A stretch of 50,937 nt of DNA from Pseudoflavonifractor sp. 524-17 (GCF_009935845.1 NZ_QWEK01000029.1:1-50937), one strand, 5' to 3'. Shown: positions 6,496-16,176, counted from the first letter of the stretch. Program-made: numbers and translations. The notes: a model not told the origin generated them from the letters alone.

Positions 6496-9309
6496 ATGGC
6501 CACTGCACAGAAGAAGAGCAACAGCGGAAAACGGACTTCCTCCAGCGCCCGGGGCGGCGGAGGCAGCCGCGCACGCGCCGGCGGCGCAGGCCGAAGGAGC
6601 CAGCCGGCCCAGAAGCCCATCCGGCGGGGCGTGGGGGCACTGGTCTGTCTGCTGCTGGCCATCTTCTCCGCTCTGGGGTATTTCAACGTCAAGGCTCTGT
6701 TCATCGACTTTTTCTGCAATGGGGTAAAGGGGCTCATCGGCTATGGATTCTACCTGCTGCCGCCCGCTTTGCTGGCGGCCAGCATGATTTTGGTCTTCCA
6801 CCGCGGCCGACCGGTGTGCCTGCGCCTGTGGTGTACACTGCTGCTCCCGGTAGCGGCAGGGGCGCTGCTCCACCTTCTGTTCGCGGGGGGAGAGTACGAC
6901 TGGAATGTGCAGCTGTTTCAGAATCTGTGGACGGAAGGAAGGGCGCTTCACAGCGGCGGCGCGGTCAGCGGGTTTCTCGCCTTCTCCTTCGCGGCGGCTT
7001 TCAGCCGGCTGGGAGCGGGGATCATTTTTGTGCTCACCGGCGCACTGCTGGGGCTGACCGCCGCCAATGTGACGGTAGTGGATGTGGTAGACTACCTGCG
7101 CAGCCGGCCGGAGTATGAGGAAGAGGAGCTGCCCCCCCGGCGGACCAAGGAGCGTCCTGTCCCGCCGTCTGCGCCCGCCCCTGCAAGAGAGCGGCGCAAG
7201 GCCATTGACATACCTGTGGACGAGGGTCCCCTGGTAGAGCAGACCCCGAAGGCAGAGCCTCCTGCTGCGAAAAAGGAGAAATTTTTTAACCGGAAGCCAT
7301 CGGTGCCGGCTCCAGACCAAATTCTGACCGGCGGCAGTTCCCAGCCGCCGGAGCCAAACGTACCGGTTATCGCCAAGCCGGAGCCTGTCCAGGAGGAGCC
7401 CCAGGCGGACGGGGCGGACAACCTGATTCAATTTCCTGGGAAAGCGGAGGAGGCCGCCCCTGTTTTGGAGGATGTGGCTCCACAGGAGGAGGCCGTGGGT
7501 ATTCCGCCGGAGCCGGAAAAGCCGGCTTTCGGCCTCTTCCGGCGGGAGAGTGCCGCCGGCCCGGATCTGCTCCCCGTGCCGGAGAGCCGGCGTGAGACGC
7601 CTGCGCCGGTGCCGGTGATTGAGCGGGAGCCGGCGGTGCGCAGGCCCACCCCCAAGCCGGACGGGGCGGACCAGGCCGTCGAGGTGGGCCGGGACATCGA
7701 ACGGAGCATGGCGGAAGGAGTGGAGCCATACTACCAATATCCAACCGCCGATTTGTTGAAGGAGAGCGGCAGCGTGTCTGCCAGCGACGTGGCGGGAGAG
7801 TTGCGGGCCAACCAGATCCGTCTGGCGGATACCATCCGGTCCTTCGGCATTGACGCCGCCATTGTGGACGCGGTGCGGGGGCCGTCGGTGACCCGGTATG
7901 AGCTGGAGCTGGCCCAGGGCGTACGGATGAACAAGCTGACCAATCTCACTGACGACATCGCCCTGGCCTTGGGAGCCACGGGAGTGCGTATCGCCCCCAT
8001 TCCGGACAAGATCTCCATGGTGGGCATTGAGGTGCCTAACCGTCTGGTGGCGCCGGTGGGGATACGGGATGTGATCGACTCCAAATCCTTCCGGGAGCAT
8101 CCATCCAAGGTGGCTTTCGCCGTGGGGAAGGACATCAGTAACCGCTGTGTGGTGTGCGATATCGGCAAGCTGCCCCATCTGCTCATCGCCGGCACCACCG
8201 GATCCGGTAAATCGGTGTGTACAAACTCTCTGATTATCTCTCTGCTCTATAAATCCTCCCCGGAAGAGGTCCGCCTCATTATGGTGGACCCCAAGATGGT
8301 AGAGCTGGGGATCTATAATGGAATTCCCCACCTGCTCATCCCGGTGGTCACCGACCCCAAGAAAGCGGCGGGTGCGCTCCAGTGGGCGGTGACGGAGATG
8401 ATGAAGCGCTACCGTGCCTTTGCGGAGGTGGGGGTGCGGGACCTGAAGTCCTATAACGCCTTGGCCGCGCGGACGGAGGGGCTGAAGAAGATGCCCTCGG
8501 TGGTGGTGGTCATTGACGAGCTGGCCGATCTGATGCTGGTGGCGGCGAAAGAGGTGGAGGAGTCTATCTGCCGGGTGGCCCAGATGGGCCGCGCCTCGGG
8601 AATGCACCTGATCATCGCCACCCAGCGGCCCTCCGCGGACGTGATCACCGGCCTGATGAAGGCTAATATTCCCAGCCGGATCGCCTTCGCGGTGCAGTCC
8701 TCGCTGGACTCCCGCATTATTTTGGACACCACCGGCGCGGAAAAGCTGGTGGGCCGGGGGGACATGCTCTATTTCCCCCTGGGCTCCGGCAAGCCCCAGC
8801 GGGTGCAGGGCTGCTTTATCTCCGACGAGGAGGTGGCCAGAGTGGTGGAGTATGTCAAGCGCAGCGGCACCGCGGAGTATGACGAGGAGGTTCTGCACGA
8901 GATCGAGCAGAACGCCGCCGCCAAAGAGAAGGGAAGCAAGGGCGGGGGAGAGGCGGTCTGCGCCGACGAGGACGACTACGACGAGCTGCTCCCCAACGCC
9001 ATTGAGGTGGTGGTGGAGACCGGCATGGCCTCGGTGTCCATGCTCCAGCGCCGGCTGAAGCTGGGCTACTCCCGGGCGGCCCGGCTGGTGGATCAGATGG
9101 AGGAGAAGGGCGTGGTGGGCCCCTTTGAGGGATCCAAGCCCCGGCAGGTGCTCATCTCCAAGGCCCAGTGGCAGGAGATGCAGTACAGGCAGTCCATGTC
9201 CCCCGGAGCGGGCCCGGCAGAGGGCTCCGGCGGTCCCGTCCCGGATGAGCTGGAGTTTGAGCGGGACGCCGTCGATCAGGGACCGCCCCCCTTTGACCTT
9301 GACGATTGA
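6496..9309 (+). CDS. ftsK: DNA translocase FtsK/SpoIIIE
   Basis: A hexameric ATP-driven pump that moves chromosomal DNA through the division or sporulation septum. The 937-aa protein has four N-terminal membrane helices (about 45-200), a long Pro/Glu-rich linker (about 205-400), the RecA-like motor with Walker A GTTGSGKS (about 566-573) and Walker B VVVVIDELADLM (about 670), and a C-terminal gamma winged helix (about 830-895, ETGMASVSMLQRR) that reads oriented DNA sequences. The start at MATAQKK is chosen because AGGAAAGG lies nine bases upstream. The ATG at 6487 directly abuts that site. Clustering with tepA matches the spoIIIE locus of Bacillus, so this is probably the sporulation translocase. 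It is followed 14 bp later by a GNAT gene, likely cotranscribed. Confidence 0.96.
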   Translation: MATAQKKSNSGKRTSSSARGGGGSRARAGGAGRRSQPAQKPIRRGVGALVCLLLAIFSALGYFNVKALFIDFFCNGVKGLIGYGFYLLPPALLAASMILVFHRGRPVCLRLWCTLLLPVAAGALLHLLFAGGEYDWNVQLFQNLWTEGRALHSGGAVSGFLAFSFAAAFSRLGAGIIFVLTGALLGLTAANVTVVDVVDYLRSRPEYEEEELPPRRTKERPVPPSAPAPARERRKAIDIPVDEGPLVEQTPKAEPPAAKKEKFFNRKPSVPAPDQILTGGSSQPPEPNVPVIAKPEPVQEEPQADGADNLIQFPGKAEEAAPVLEDVAPQEEAVGIPPEPEKPAFGLFRRESAAGPDLLPVPESRRETPAPVPVIEREPAVRRPTPKPDGADQAVEVGRDIERSMAEGVEPYYQYPTADLLKESGSVSASDVAGELRANQIRLADTIRSFGIDAAIVDAVRGPSVTRYELELAQGVRMNKLTNLTDDIALALGATGVRIAPIPDKISMVGIEVPNRLVAPVGIRDVIDSKSFREHPSKVAFAVGKDISNRCVVCDIGKLPHLLIAGTTGSGKSVCTNSLIISLLYKSSPEEVRLIMVDPKMVELGIYNGIPHLLIPVVTDPKKAAGALQWAVTEMMKRYRAFAEVGVRDLKSYNALAARTEGLKKMPSVVVVIDELADLMLVAAKEVEESICRVAQMGRASGMHLIIATQRPSADVITGLMKANIPSRIAFAVQSSLDSRIILDTTGAEKLVGRGDMLYFPLGSGKPQRVQGCFISDEEVARVVEYVKRSGTAEYDEEVLHEIEQNAAAKEKGSKGGGEAVCADEDDYDELLPNAIEVVVETGMASVSMLQRRLKLGYSRAARLVDQMEEKGVVGPFEGSKPRQVLISKAQWQEMQYRQSMSPGAGPAEGSGGPVPDELEFERDAVDQGPPPFDLDD

Positions 9310-9323
9310 CATAGGAGGATGTT

Positions 9324-9725
9324 ATGGAGTGGCTCCCCTGCGGAGAGAAGGAAAAGCAGGAAATCTGTGACGGCTTGCGGGCCTATAACGCCCCGTTTCT
9401 GGGGCAGGTACAAGATCTGTCCCTCTGTGTGAGGGAAGAAGGAGCGGTAGTGGCCGGCATCGTTGCCCGGTTGCTGGTGGATTGTATCTATGTGGAGCTG
9501 CTCTGGGTGGCGGAGCCCTACCGAAAGCAGGGCTTGGGCCGCCGCCTTCTGGAAGAGGCGGAGACCCGGGGCAGAATCCTGGGGGCGCGGCGGATGGAGC
9601 TGGACACGTTCTCCTTCCAAGCGCTGGACTACTACCCCAGGCTGGGCTTCCGGTGCTTCGCCCGGGTGGAGCCCTATTCCGGCCCCTATAGCCGCAGCTA
9701 CTTCCTGAAGGAGTGGGAGGATTGA
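9324..9725 (+). CDS. GNAT-family N-acetyltransferase
   Basis: A 133-aa acetyltransferase using acetyl-CoA. The acetyl-CoA pyrophosphate-binding motif A is clear: VAEPYRKQGLGRRLL (about 62-76), with the following helix (EEAETRGRILGA) and motif B (FQALDYYPRLGFRCF, about 98-112). The substrate cannot be told from the sequence. Similar stand-alone GNATs acetylate small amines, ribosomal proteins or antibiotics. It has an AGGAGG ribosome site and follows ftsK by 14 bp, so it is probably the last gene of that operon. It ends before a strong bidirectional terminator. Confidence 0.88.
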   Translation: MEWLPCGEKEKQEICDGLRAYNAPFLGQVQDLSLCVREEGAVVAGIVARLLVDCIYVELLWVAEPYRKQGLGRRLLEEAETRGRILGARRMELDTFSFQALDYYPRLGFRCFARVEPYSGPYSRSYFLKEWED

Positions 9726-9738
9726 AGGCAGTGCCGCA

Positions 9739-9771
9739 AAAACGGCATGGTCAGTGAGACCATGCCGTTTT
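9739..9771. terminator. Bidirectional terminator between convergent genes
   Basis: AAAACGGCATGGTC (9739-9752) pairs perfectly with GACCATGCCGTTTT (9758-9771) over a 5-nt loop. Its A and T tails serve both the GNAT gene and the oppositely oriented dehydrogenase gene. Confidence 0.9.
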
Positions 9772-9793
9772 ATGTACCAATGTTTCGTCAGCT

Positions 9794-10657
9794 CTAAGAC
9801 TGGTAGTACCGAATGAGGGCCTGGGTGCCTTCGTCGGCAAGGCCCTGCTGGGCCAGGGACTCATAGAGCCCGCAGACCGTGTTGAGCATCTCCAGGGTGA
9901 CGCCCCGCTGGGCGCACTCGGTCTGGATGATCTTCATGTCCTTGATGAAGTGCTTGATAAAAAAGCCGGGGGCCAGATCGCCCTTGAGGACCCGGGGGGC
10001 CATGTTGGCGATCTGCCAGCTCCCCGCGGCGCCGCCGCCAATGGCGTCCAGCATGGCCTGGGGGTCCAGCCCGGCGGACTGGGCATAGACCAGGGCCTCA
10101 GTATAGGCGGCGGTGGCGCCGGCCACGGCGATCTGGTTGGCGGCCTTGGTGTGCTGTCCGGAGCCGGCAGGGCCCATATGGTGGACGCTCTTTCCCAGAA
10201 GCCGGAAGAGGGGGAGAGCCTGCTCAAAGTCGGCGGGGCTGCCGCCGGCCATAATGGAGAGGGTGGCGTTCCTGGCGCCGCTGTCCCCGCCGGAGACGGG
10301 GGCGTCCATTACCCGGATGCCCCGCTCCGCCCCCAGGGCGGACAGCTTCTCCGCCAGGGCGGGGGAAGAGGTGGTCATATCAATGCACAGTGTGCCCGGG
10401 GCGGCATGGCGGAAGATGCCCTCCGGGCCGGTGAAGACCTCCTCCACGTCCTGGGGATAGCCCACCATGACGAAGACATATTTTGCGCCCTCCACCGCCT
10501 GGGCAATGGTGGCACAGGGGAGCAGCCCCTGATCCTCCGCGCCGGCCAAAGTCTCAAACCGGCGGGTGTAAACCGCCACGGGATAGCCGGCCGCCGCCAG
10601 ATGGGCCGCCATAGGCCGCCCCATTACCCCTGCGCCAATCCATGCGAGCTTGTCCAT
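9794..10657 (-). CDS. NAD(P)-dependent beta-hydroxyacid dehydrogenase
   Basis: A 287-aa member of the 3-hydroxyisobutyrate / tartronate-semialdehyde reductase family, which oxidises or reduces short beta-hydroxy acids. The Rossmann motif GAGVMGRPMA is at 8-17, the substrate loop DMTTSSP at 93-99, DAPVSGGDSGA at 118-128, and the catalytic Lys171 is in HTKAANQI. The start at MDKLAWIG was chosen because the Rossmann strand begins there and a GGAAAGGGA site lies upstream. A longer reading frame adds a sequence unlike the family. It is a single minus-strand gene with no metabolic neighbours, so the substrate (glycerate/tartronate semialdehyde or 3-hydroxyisobutyrate) stays open. Confidence 0.9.
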   Translation of the reverse strand: MDKLAWIGAGVMGRPMAAHLAAAGYPVAVYTRRFETLAGAEDQGLLPCATIAQAVEGAKYVFVMVGYPQDVEEVFTGPEGIFRHAAPGTLCIDMTTSSPALAEKLSALGAERGIRVMDAPVSGGDSGARNATLSIMAGGSPADFEQALPLFRLLGKSVHHMGPAGSGQHTKAANQIAVAGATAAYTEALVYAQSAGLDPQAMLDAIGGGAAGSWQIANMAPRVLKGDLAPGFFIKHFIKDMKIIQTECAQRGVTLEMLNTVCGLYESLAQQGLADEGTQALIRYYQS

Positions 10658-10902
10658 TATAACACGTCCCTTTCCGTTAAAAATACAACGCATTTTGCGG
10701 ATTACCGGCATCACTGGAAAGCCTGCGGCAAGCCCCAACAGCGTTATGGCTATTTTAGCATACCTGAACGAGGGCTACAAGAAGCGTAGGATTCCTCTGT
10801 GTCAAAAGGCGCGAAAAGCGCTTTCTATTTGGAAACAGATGTGCTACAATACACAGCGTACGGATATCTGCGGGGAACGCCGCATGGAGCGGGGGGCGCG
10901 TT

Positions 10903-11436
10903 TTGACTATCTTGGGAATAGACCCGGGCTTTGCCATTGTGGGCTTTGGAATTGTGGAGACGGGGCGGGGGGGACAGCGGCTGATCCAGTGCGGGGCCAT
11001 CACCACCCAAGCGGGTTTGCCCCTGCCGGTCCGGCTTCGGCAGATCGCAGACGACATGGGGACGCTGATTGGCCAGTTCAGCCCCGACGCCATGGCGGTG
11101 GAGGAGCTGTTTTTTAACAGCAACGTAACCACCGGCATCGCTGTGGCCCAGGCCAGAGGGGTGATTTTGGTGGCGGCGGAGCGGGCCGGGGTACCGGTGT
11201 TTGAGTACACCCCCTCCCAGATCAAGCAGGCGGTGGTGGGATACGGCAAGGCGGAGAAGCGGCAGGTAATGGATATGACCCGGCGGCTGCTCCAGCTGAA
11301 GCAGGTGCCCAAGCCGGATGACGCCGCTGACGCGGTGGCGGTGGCCCTGTGTCACGCCCGGTCCAGCCATTCCAAGCTGAGTCTCTACGACTCGGCCCAG
11401 CCCGGCAGCGGCCGGTGGGCGGCCCGCCGCCGGTAG
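10903..11436 (+). CDS. ruvC: Holliday junction endonuclease RuvC
   Basis: RuvC cuts Holliday junctions during recombinational repair, working with RuvAB. The 177-aa protein carries all four acidic catalytic residues: Asp7 (GIDPG), Glu67/68 (AVEELFFN), Asp140 and Asp143 (PDDAADAVA). The start codon is TTG. The protein begins exactly at the first catalytic strand, and no ATG is available in frame nearby. It is the first gene of ruvC-ruvA-ruvB, 42 bp before ruvA. The C terminus is basic (WAARRR). Confidence 0.95.
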   Translation: MTILGIDPGFAIVGFGIVETGRGGQRLIQCGAITTQAGLPLPVRLRQIADDMGTLIGQFSPDAMAVEELFFNSNVTTGIAVAQARGVILVAAERAGVPVFEYTPSQIKQAVVGYGKAEKRQVMDMTRRLLQLKQVPKPDDAADAVAVALCHARSSHSKLSLYDSAQPGSGRWAARRR

Positions 11437-11478
11437 TACATGGGGCTTTCTGTAGAAGCGTAAGAAGGAGCAGACGGA

Positions 11479-12081
11479 ATGTTTTACTATCTCAGCGGCA
11501 CAGTGGCCCATGTGGAGCCCTATCTGGCCGTGATCGACTGCGGCGGCGTGGGCTATGCCTGCCGTACCACCAATCAGAGTATCTCCCGCCTGACGGTGGG
11601 GCAGAAGGGAAAGCTGTTCACCCATCTCTACGTCCGGGAGGAGATTTTTGAGCTCTACGGCTTTGCCACCGAGGACGAGCTGAACTGCTTCCGGCTGCTC
11701 ATCGGGGTGTCCGGGGTGGGGCCCAAGGCGGCGCTGTCCATCCTGTCCGCCACCACGCCGGAGGGGCTGGCCATGAGCATCATCACCGGGGACGAAAAGG
11801 CCCTCACGGTGGCCCAGGGCATCGGGAAGAAGATTGCCCAGCGGATTATTTTGGAATTGAAGGATAAACTGGCCAAGGGCCAGATTGCCGCCAAAGGGGA
11901 GAGCTATGGAGGCACCGGCGTGACGGTGATCCCCCAGAACAAGTCCAGCGAAGCCGCCGCAGCGTTGGCGGTGCTGGGGTACAGCACTGGGGAGGTGGCC
12001 CAGGCATTAAAGGGAATCGACGTGGAAGCCCTGGCCCTGGAGCAGATCATCAAACAGGCGCTGAAGAAAATGGTAAAATAA
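11479..12081 (+). CDS. ruvA: Holliday junction DNA-binding protein RuvA
   Basis: RuvA holds the four-way junction and loads the RuvB motor. The 200-aa protein has the N-terminal OB fold (1-65, MFYYLSGTVAHVEPYLAVID), two helix-hairpin-helix motifs (about 72-90 LIGVSGVGPKAALSIL, and 107-125 VAQGIGKKIAQRII), and a C-terminal three-helix domain (about 150-200) that contacts RuvB. It has a ribosome site AAGGAG. It precedes ruvB by 169 bp, a longer gap than usual in this operon. Confidence 0.95.
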   Translation: MFYYLSGTVAHVEPYLAVIDCGGVGYACRTTNQSISRLTVGQKGKLFTHLYVREEIFELYGFATEDELNCFRLLIGVSGVGPKAALSILSATTPEGLAMSIITGDEKALTVAQGIGKKIAQRIILELKDKLAKGQIAAKGESYGGTGVTVIPQNKSSEAAAALAVLGYSTGEVAQALKGIDVEALALEQIIKQALKKMVK

Positions 12082-12250
12082 GAGAGAAATCAGCGTGTCA
12101 AAAAACGCAAAATCTGAAGGTTTCAGGGGTTCCTTTTGCATCCAAACAAACCAGTGTCCAGTCTGGCAAAAATACTTTTTCGACAGGCTGAAGTTATGTT
12201 TCAAACAAGGTCTGGAAATCTGAGCCCTCAGAGGCAAAGGATGTGAGTGC

Positions 12251-13318
12251 TTGAGCATTGATTTTTCCGCCGACGGCGGCTTTGAGACAGAGGAACCTCT
12301 GGTGACCACCTCGCTGACCCGAGAGGACGAGGGGGAGTACTCTCTGCGCCCCAAGGCGCTGTCCGAGTACATCGGCCAGAAGAAGGCCAAGGAAAACCTG
12401 GAGATCTTCATCCAGGCGGCGAAGATGCGGGGGGAGCCTCTGGACCACGTGCTCCTTCACGGCCCGCCGGGGCTGGGCAAGACCACCCTGTCCAACATCA
12501 TCGCCAATGAGATGGGGGTGCATATCCGCATCACCTCCGGCCCGGCCATTGAAAAACCGGGGGATCTGGCTGCGCTGCTGACCAACCTGAACGAGAACGA
12601 CATCCTCTTTGTAGACGAGATCCACCGGCTTAACCGCTCGGTGGAGGAGATCCTGTATCCCGCCATGGAGGACTTCGCCATTGATATCATCATCGGCAAG
12701 GGCCCCTCGGCCAACTCCATCCGGCTGGATCTGCCCAAGTTCACTTTGATTGGGGCTACCACCCGGGCGGGCCAGCTGTCCGCCCCCCTGCGGGACCGGT
12801 TTGGCGTGACCCTGCGTCTGGAGCTGTACACCCCCCAGGAGCTGAGCCTTATTGTCTCCCGCTCAGCAGGCATTCTCAATGTGCCGATTGAGGAGGCGGG
12901 GGCCATGGAGATCGCCCGGCGGAGCCGGGGTACGCCACGCATCGCCAACCGGATGCTCCGACGGGTGCGGGACTTCGCCCAGGTGCGGGCGGGCGGGGTG
13001 ATCACCCAGAACGTGGCCGACCAGGCCCTCACCGCTTTGGAGGTGGACTTTCTGGGCCTGGACGCCATCGACCGGCGGATGCTGTCCAGCATTATTGAGC
13101 ACTACGGCGGCGGTCCGGTGGGCCTGGAGACCTTGGCCGCTACTATTAACGAGGAGGCGGTCACTCTGGAGGATGTCTACGAGCCCTATCTGATGCAGAT
13201 GGGCTTTCTCACCCGTACCCCCCGGGGCCGCTGCGTCACCCGGAGAGCCTATGAGCATCTGGGCCTGCACGTCCCAGTCGGTCTGGCAAACGGCGGCCTG
13301 GACCAGCTGTCCCTATGA
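12251..13318 (+). CDS. ruvB: Holliday junction branch-migration ATPase RuvB
   Basis: The hexameric AAA+ motor that drives branch migration. Walker [11 protein letters not shown] is at about 72-81, Walker [10 protein letters not shown] at about 117-125, sensor 1 [18 protein letters not shown] at about 163-180, and a C-terminal winged helix ends the protein ([11 protein letters not shown]). The start is TTG at 12251. Upstream frame 12244 GTG runs into a stop, and AAAGG lies about 11 bp away. The 169-bp leader after ruvA contains no gene I can support. The stop codon overlaps the next gene as ATGA, implying translational coupling. Confidence 0.95.
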   Translation: MSIDFSADGGFETEEPLVTTSLTREDEGEYSLRPKALSEYIGQKKAKENLEIFIQAAKMRGEPLDHVLLHGPPGLGKTTLSNIIANEMGVHIRITSGPAIEKPGDLAALLTNLNENDILFVDEIHRLNRSVEEILYPAMEDFAIDIIIGKGPSANSIRLDLPKFTLIGATTRAGQLSAPLRDRFGVTLRLELYTPQELSLIVSRSAGILNVPIEEAGAMEIARRSRGTPRIANRMLRRVRDFAQVRAGGVITQNVADQALTALEVDFLGLDAIDRRMLSSIIEHYGGGPVGLETLAATINEEAVTLEDVYEPYLMQMGFLTRTPRGRCVTRRAYEHLGLHVPVGLANGGLDQLSL

Positions 13319-14067
13319 CTCCGGGCTATATCCGGGCGGTCTTTGCCAGCTCCCGGCCGGAGCCGGACTCCTATCTCAACGGCCTCCCAGCGGTGCGGTA
13401 CCTGCTGGAAGGGGGGCGGCTGGAGTTTGACGCCCCGGTGACCTTTTTGGTGGGGGAAAATGGGACGGGAAAGTCCACGCTGCTGGAGGCGATTGCTGTG
13501 GGGTACGGCTTCAACGCCGAGGGAGGTGGCCGGAATTTCAATTTTTCCATCCGGGCCACTCATTCCGAGCTGTGCCGGCACCTGACGCTCTCCCGTACCC
13601 GCTACCCAAAGGACGGCTTCTTCCTCCGGGCAGAGAGCTTTTATAATGTAGCTTCTAATATCGATGACCTGGACGAGGGAAGCGGGGAGCTCCTGGCGGG
13701 CTACGGCGGGATCTCCCTCCACAAGCAGTCCCATGGGGAGAGCTTTTTGGCCCTGGTACAGAACCGTTTTTGGGGAAAGGGCCTGTATCTGCTGGATGAG
13801 CCGGAGGCCGCCTTGTCCCCCAGCCGCCTGCTGACGCTGATGGGGCAGAGCCGCCTGCTGGTCCAGGCGGACAGCCAGTTTATCATTGCCACCCATTCGC
13901 CCATTCTCAGGGCCTACCCAGGGGCGTGTATTTACCAGCTCTCCAGTGAGGGCGTCCGCCGGGTAAATTATAAGGAGACAGAGTACTACTGCTTGACCCG
14001 GCGGTTTCTGGAAAATCCGGAGAAAATGCTCCAGTATCTCTTTGACGGCGGCTGGGCGGAGGAATAA
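13315..14067 (+). CDS. AAA-family ATPase coupled to ruvB
   Basis: A 250-aa ABC/SMC-like ATPase of the AAA_21 type. Walker [11 protein letters not shown] is at about 44-53, a signature-like segment follows in the middle ([13 protein letters not shown], about 137-149), Walker [14 protein letters not shown] at about 158-170, and the H-loop IATHSPIL at about 190-197. Proteins of this form occur in bacteria as small stand-alone ATPases with no settled function, and some are toxin-antitoxin or repair related. Here it starts in the ruvB stop codon (ATGA) and sits before glmM. The tight coupling suggests a link to DNA repair, but that is inference from position only. Confidence 0.85.
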   Translation: MTPGYIRAVFASSRPEPDSYLNGLPAVRYLLEGGRLEFDAPVTFLVGENGTGKSTLLEAIAVGYGFNAEGGGRNFNFSIRATHSELCRHLTLSRTRYPKDGFFLRAESFYNVASNIDDLDEGSGELLAGYGGISLHKQSHGESFLALVQNRFWGKGLYLLDEPEAALSPSRLLTLMGQSRLLVQADSQFIIATHSPILRAYPGACIYQLSSEGVRRVNYKETEYYCLTRRFLENPEKMLQYLFDGGWAEE

Positions 14068-14100
14068 CGCTTATATCATGACATAGGAAGGATTGTAACT

Positions 14101-15456
14101 ATGGGAAAGCTATTTGGAACAGATGGAATCCGCGGTGTGGTCAATGCCGGTCTGGACGCCCAGCTGGCCTATCAGGTGGGCCTGGCGGCGGCGGTGGTGC
14201 TGGGGCGGGACAAGGGGAAGCAGCACCCGCGGGTGGCCATCGGCAAGGACACCCGCATCTCCTCCGACCTGCTGGAACACGCGCTCACCGCCGGACTGTG
14301 CTCGGCGGGAGCGGATGTGCTCCAGCTGGGGGTGGTGCCCACGCCGGCGGTGGCCTTCCTGACGGTGGACAGCGGGGCGGATGCAGGCATTGTGATCTCC
14401 GCGTCCCACAATCCTTTTGAGCACAACGGCATCAAAATCTTCAACAGCCAGGGCTATAAGCTGCGGGACGCACTGGAGCTGGAGATTGAAGCGATCATTC
14501 TTTCAGGCTGTCAGGTGCCTCTGAAAACCCATGGAGATTTGGGGCGGGTGATCCCCGTGGGAGAGGCGGAAACCAGAGCCTATCTGGATCACCTGGCTGC
14601 CACGGTGGACACGGATTTTGCCGGCCTGCGTATTCTGGTGGACTGCGCAAATGGCGCGGCCTCCGCCACCGCACCAGGTCTGTTTGCCCGTTTTCCCAAG
14701 CTCCAGACGGACATCATCCACGCCCGGCCCAACGGGGTCAATATTAACGACAAGTGCGGCTCCACCCATATGGAAGAGCTGAAGGAGCGGGTGCGCGCCG
14801 GAGGATACGATCTGGGCCTAGCTTACGACGGGGATGCCGACCGCTTCCTGGCGGTGGATGAGCGGGGTGAGGACATCGACGGCGACCAGATCATGGCGGC
14901 CTGCGCGTTGGACCTCCAGGCCAGGGGAGAGCTGAAGGGCAGCACGCTGGTGGGGACGGTGATGAGCAATCTGGGCCTGCACCGGTTCGCCGAAGAGCAC
15001 GGAATAAAGCTGCTGTGTACGCCGGTGGGAGATCGAAATGTGCTGGAGCAGATGCTGGAGGGGGACTATGTCATCGGCGGAGAGCAGTCCGGCCACACGA
15101 TTTTCCGCCGTTACGCCACCACCGGCGACGGGGAGCTCACCTCCCTCCAGTTCCTCCAGGTACTCCACCGCTCCGGAAAGAGGGCTTCGGAGCTGGTAGC
15201 GGACTGTAAGCGGTATCCCCAGGTGCTTATTAACCTGCCAGTGGCCAGCAAGGAGAAAAAAGAGGAGATTATGGAGGCCCCCGCCCTCCAGACCGCCATT
15301 TCTGCCCAGGAGGCCGCTCTGTCCGGCGAGGGACGTATTTTAGTCCGCCCATCAGGGACAGAAGCTCTGCTTCGGGTGATGGTAGAGGCAAAAACCCAGG
15401 AAGCGGCCATGACACACGCTGAAAAATTGGCGGATGTGATAAAAAAGCTGGGATAA
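14101..15456 (+). CDS. glmM: Phosphoglucosamine mutase
   Basis: GlmM converts glucosamine-6-phosphate to glucosamine-1-phosphate for UDP-GlcNAc and peptidoglycan synthesis. The 451-aa protein starts with the family signature GTDGIRGV. The phosphoserine loop ISASHNPFEHNG is at about 99-110, the metal-binding loop DGDADR at about 241-246, the sugar-binding GEQSGH at about 327-332, and the phosphate-binding RPSGTEALLR near 416-425. All key motifs are intact. Ribosome site AGGAAGG. It is 33 bp after the ATPase gene. Confidence 0.97.
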   Translation: MGKLFGTDGIRGVVNAGLDAQLAYQVGLAAAVVLGRDKGKQHPRVAIGKDTRISSDLLEHALTAGLCSAGADVLQLGVVPTPAVAFLTVDSGADAGIVISASHNPFEHNGIKIFNSQGYKLRDALELEIEAIILSGCQVPLKTHGDLGRVIPVGEAETRAYLDHLAATVDTDFAGLRILVDCANGAASATAPGLFARFPKLQTDIIHARPNGVNINDKCGSTHMEELKERVRAGGYDLGLAYDGDADRFLAVDERGEDIDGDQIMAACALDLQARGELKGSTLVGTVMSNLGLHRFAEEHGIKLLCTPVGDRNVLEQMLEGDYVIGGEQSGHTIFRRYATTGDGELTSLQFLQVLHRSGKRASELVADCKRYPQVLINLPVASKEKKEEIMEAPALQTAISAQEAALSGEGRILVRPSGTEALLRVMVEAKTQEAAMTHAEKLADVIKKLG

Positions 15457-15490
15457 TTTTTGACCTTGTATAAATATTTTGCATAAATAC

Positions 15491-15520
15491 TTGACAAGAC
15501 ACCTATTTCCTGCGTATAAT
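15491..15520 (+). promoter_or_regulatory. sigH promoter
   Basis: TTGACA (15491-15496), 18 bp, TATAAT (15515-15520). Both boxes are perfect, placing transcription start about 15 bp before the sigH ATG with a short leader containing AAGGAG. Confidence 0.8.
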
Positions 15521-15540
15521 AGAGGGCAAGGAGAGCACAG

Positions 15541-16176
15541 ATGAAATCTTTTCTCCCGATTAAGGAAGAACCCACAGACGAAATTCTGTGTACTTGGGCG
15601 TTAAATGGAGACCGGGAGGCAGAAGAGCAGCTGGCGTTGCGGTATAACCGGGTGGTGCGCGCCTTTGCCCGGCCCTATTTTCTGGCGGGAGGGGACAGTG
15701 AGGACCTCATCCAGGAGGGAATGCTGGGACTGCTTATGGCGATACGGGAGTATGACGGCGGCAAGGCCGCCTCCTTCCGCACGTTTGCGGAAGTCTGTAT
15801 CCGTAACCGCCTGCTCTCCGCGATTCAGACTGCATCAAGAGATAAGCACGCTCCTTTAAATAACTATATCTCTTTCGAAACCCCGCTTTTTGACGGTTAT
15901 ACCATCCACGATACCTGCGGTACGGGCTGCCGTTGTCTGGAGAACCCGGAAGATGCTGTGATTGACCGGGAGGAAGTCCGTGAGCGTATGAATGTGCTGA
16001 AAGGCCAGTTATCCGGTTTCGAAGCAAAAATTCTCCGGCTTTATCTGAATGGGCTGTCCTATTCAGAAATTGCCGTTGAGGTAAGACGGTCCCCGAAATC
16101 GGTGGACAACGCCGTACAGCGCATCCGTCGCAAGCTGGCGCGGCACCAATTATCCGGCGATGTCAGCGAAAGCTGA
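15541..16176 (+). CDS. sigH: Sporulation sigma factor SigH-like
   Basis: A 211-aa sigma-70 family protein of the SigH type, which directs early stationary-phase and sporulation genes. Region 2 runs from about 27 to 95 (DSEDLIQEGMLGLLMAIREYD, then ASFRTFAEVCIRNRL, which reads the -10 box). Region 4 is at about 150-200 with the helix-turn-helix LSYSEIAVEVRRSPKSVDNA. The order of charged residues matches Clostridium/Bacillus SigH closely. It has its own strong promoter. A cysteine pair (GCRC, about 124-127) in the linker is unusual for a sigma factor, but I cannot assign it a role. Confidence 0.88.
   Translation: MKSFLPIKEEPTDEILCTWALNGDREAEEQLALRYNRVVRAFARPYFLAGGDSEDLIQEGMLGLLMAIREYDGGKAASFRTFAEVCIRNRLLSAIQTASRDKHAPLNNYISFETPLFDGYTIHDTCGTGCRCLENPEDAVIDREEVRERMNVLKGQLSGFEAKILRLYLNGLSYSEIAVEVRRSPKSVDNAVQRIRRKLARHQLSGDVSES

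Noticed and set aside
6433-9312. A 959-codon open frame on the minus strand opposite ftsK
   Set aside because: It is a shadow of the high-GC ftsK coding sequence. It is His/Gly/Arg-rich and low-complexity with no domain, and the plus strand has a complete FtsK.
12082-12250. Hidden gene or RNA between ruvA and ruvB
   Set aside because: The 169-bp gap has no reading frame with a ribosome site and no strong hairpin. It shows no clear match to the gene-end repeats.
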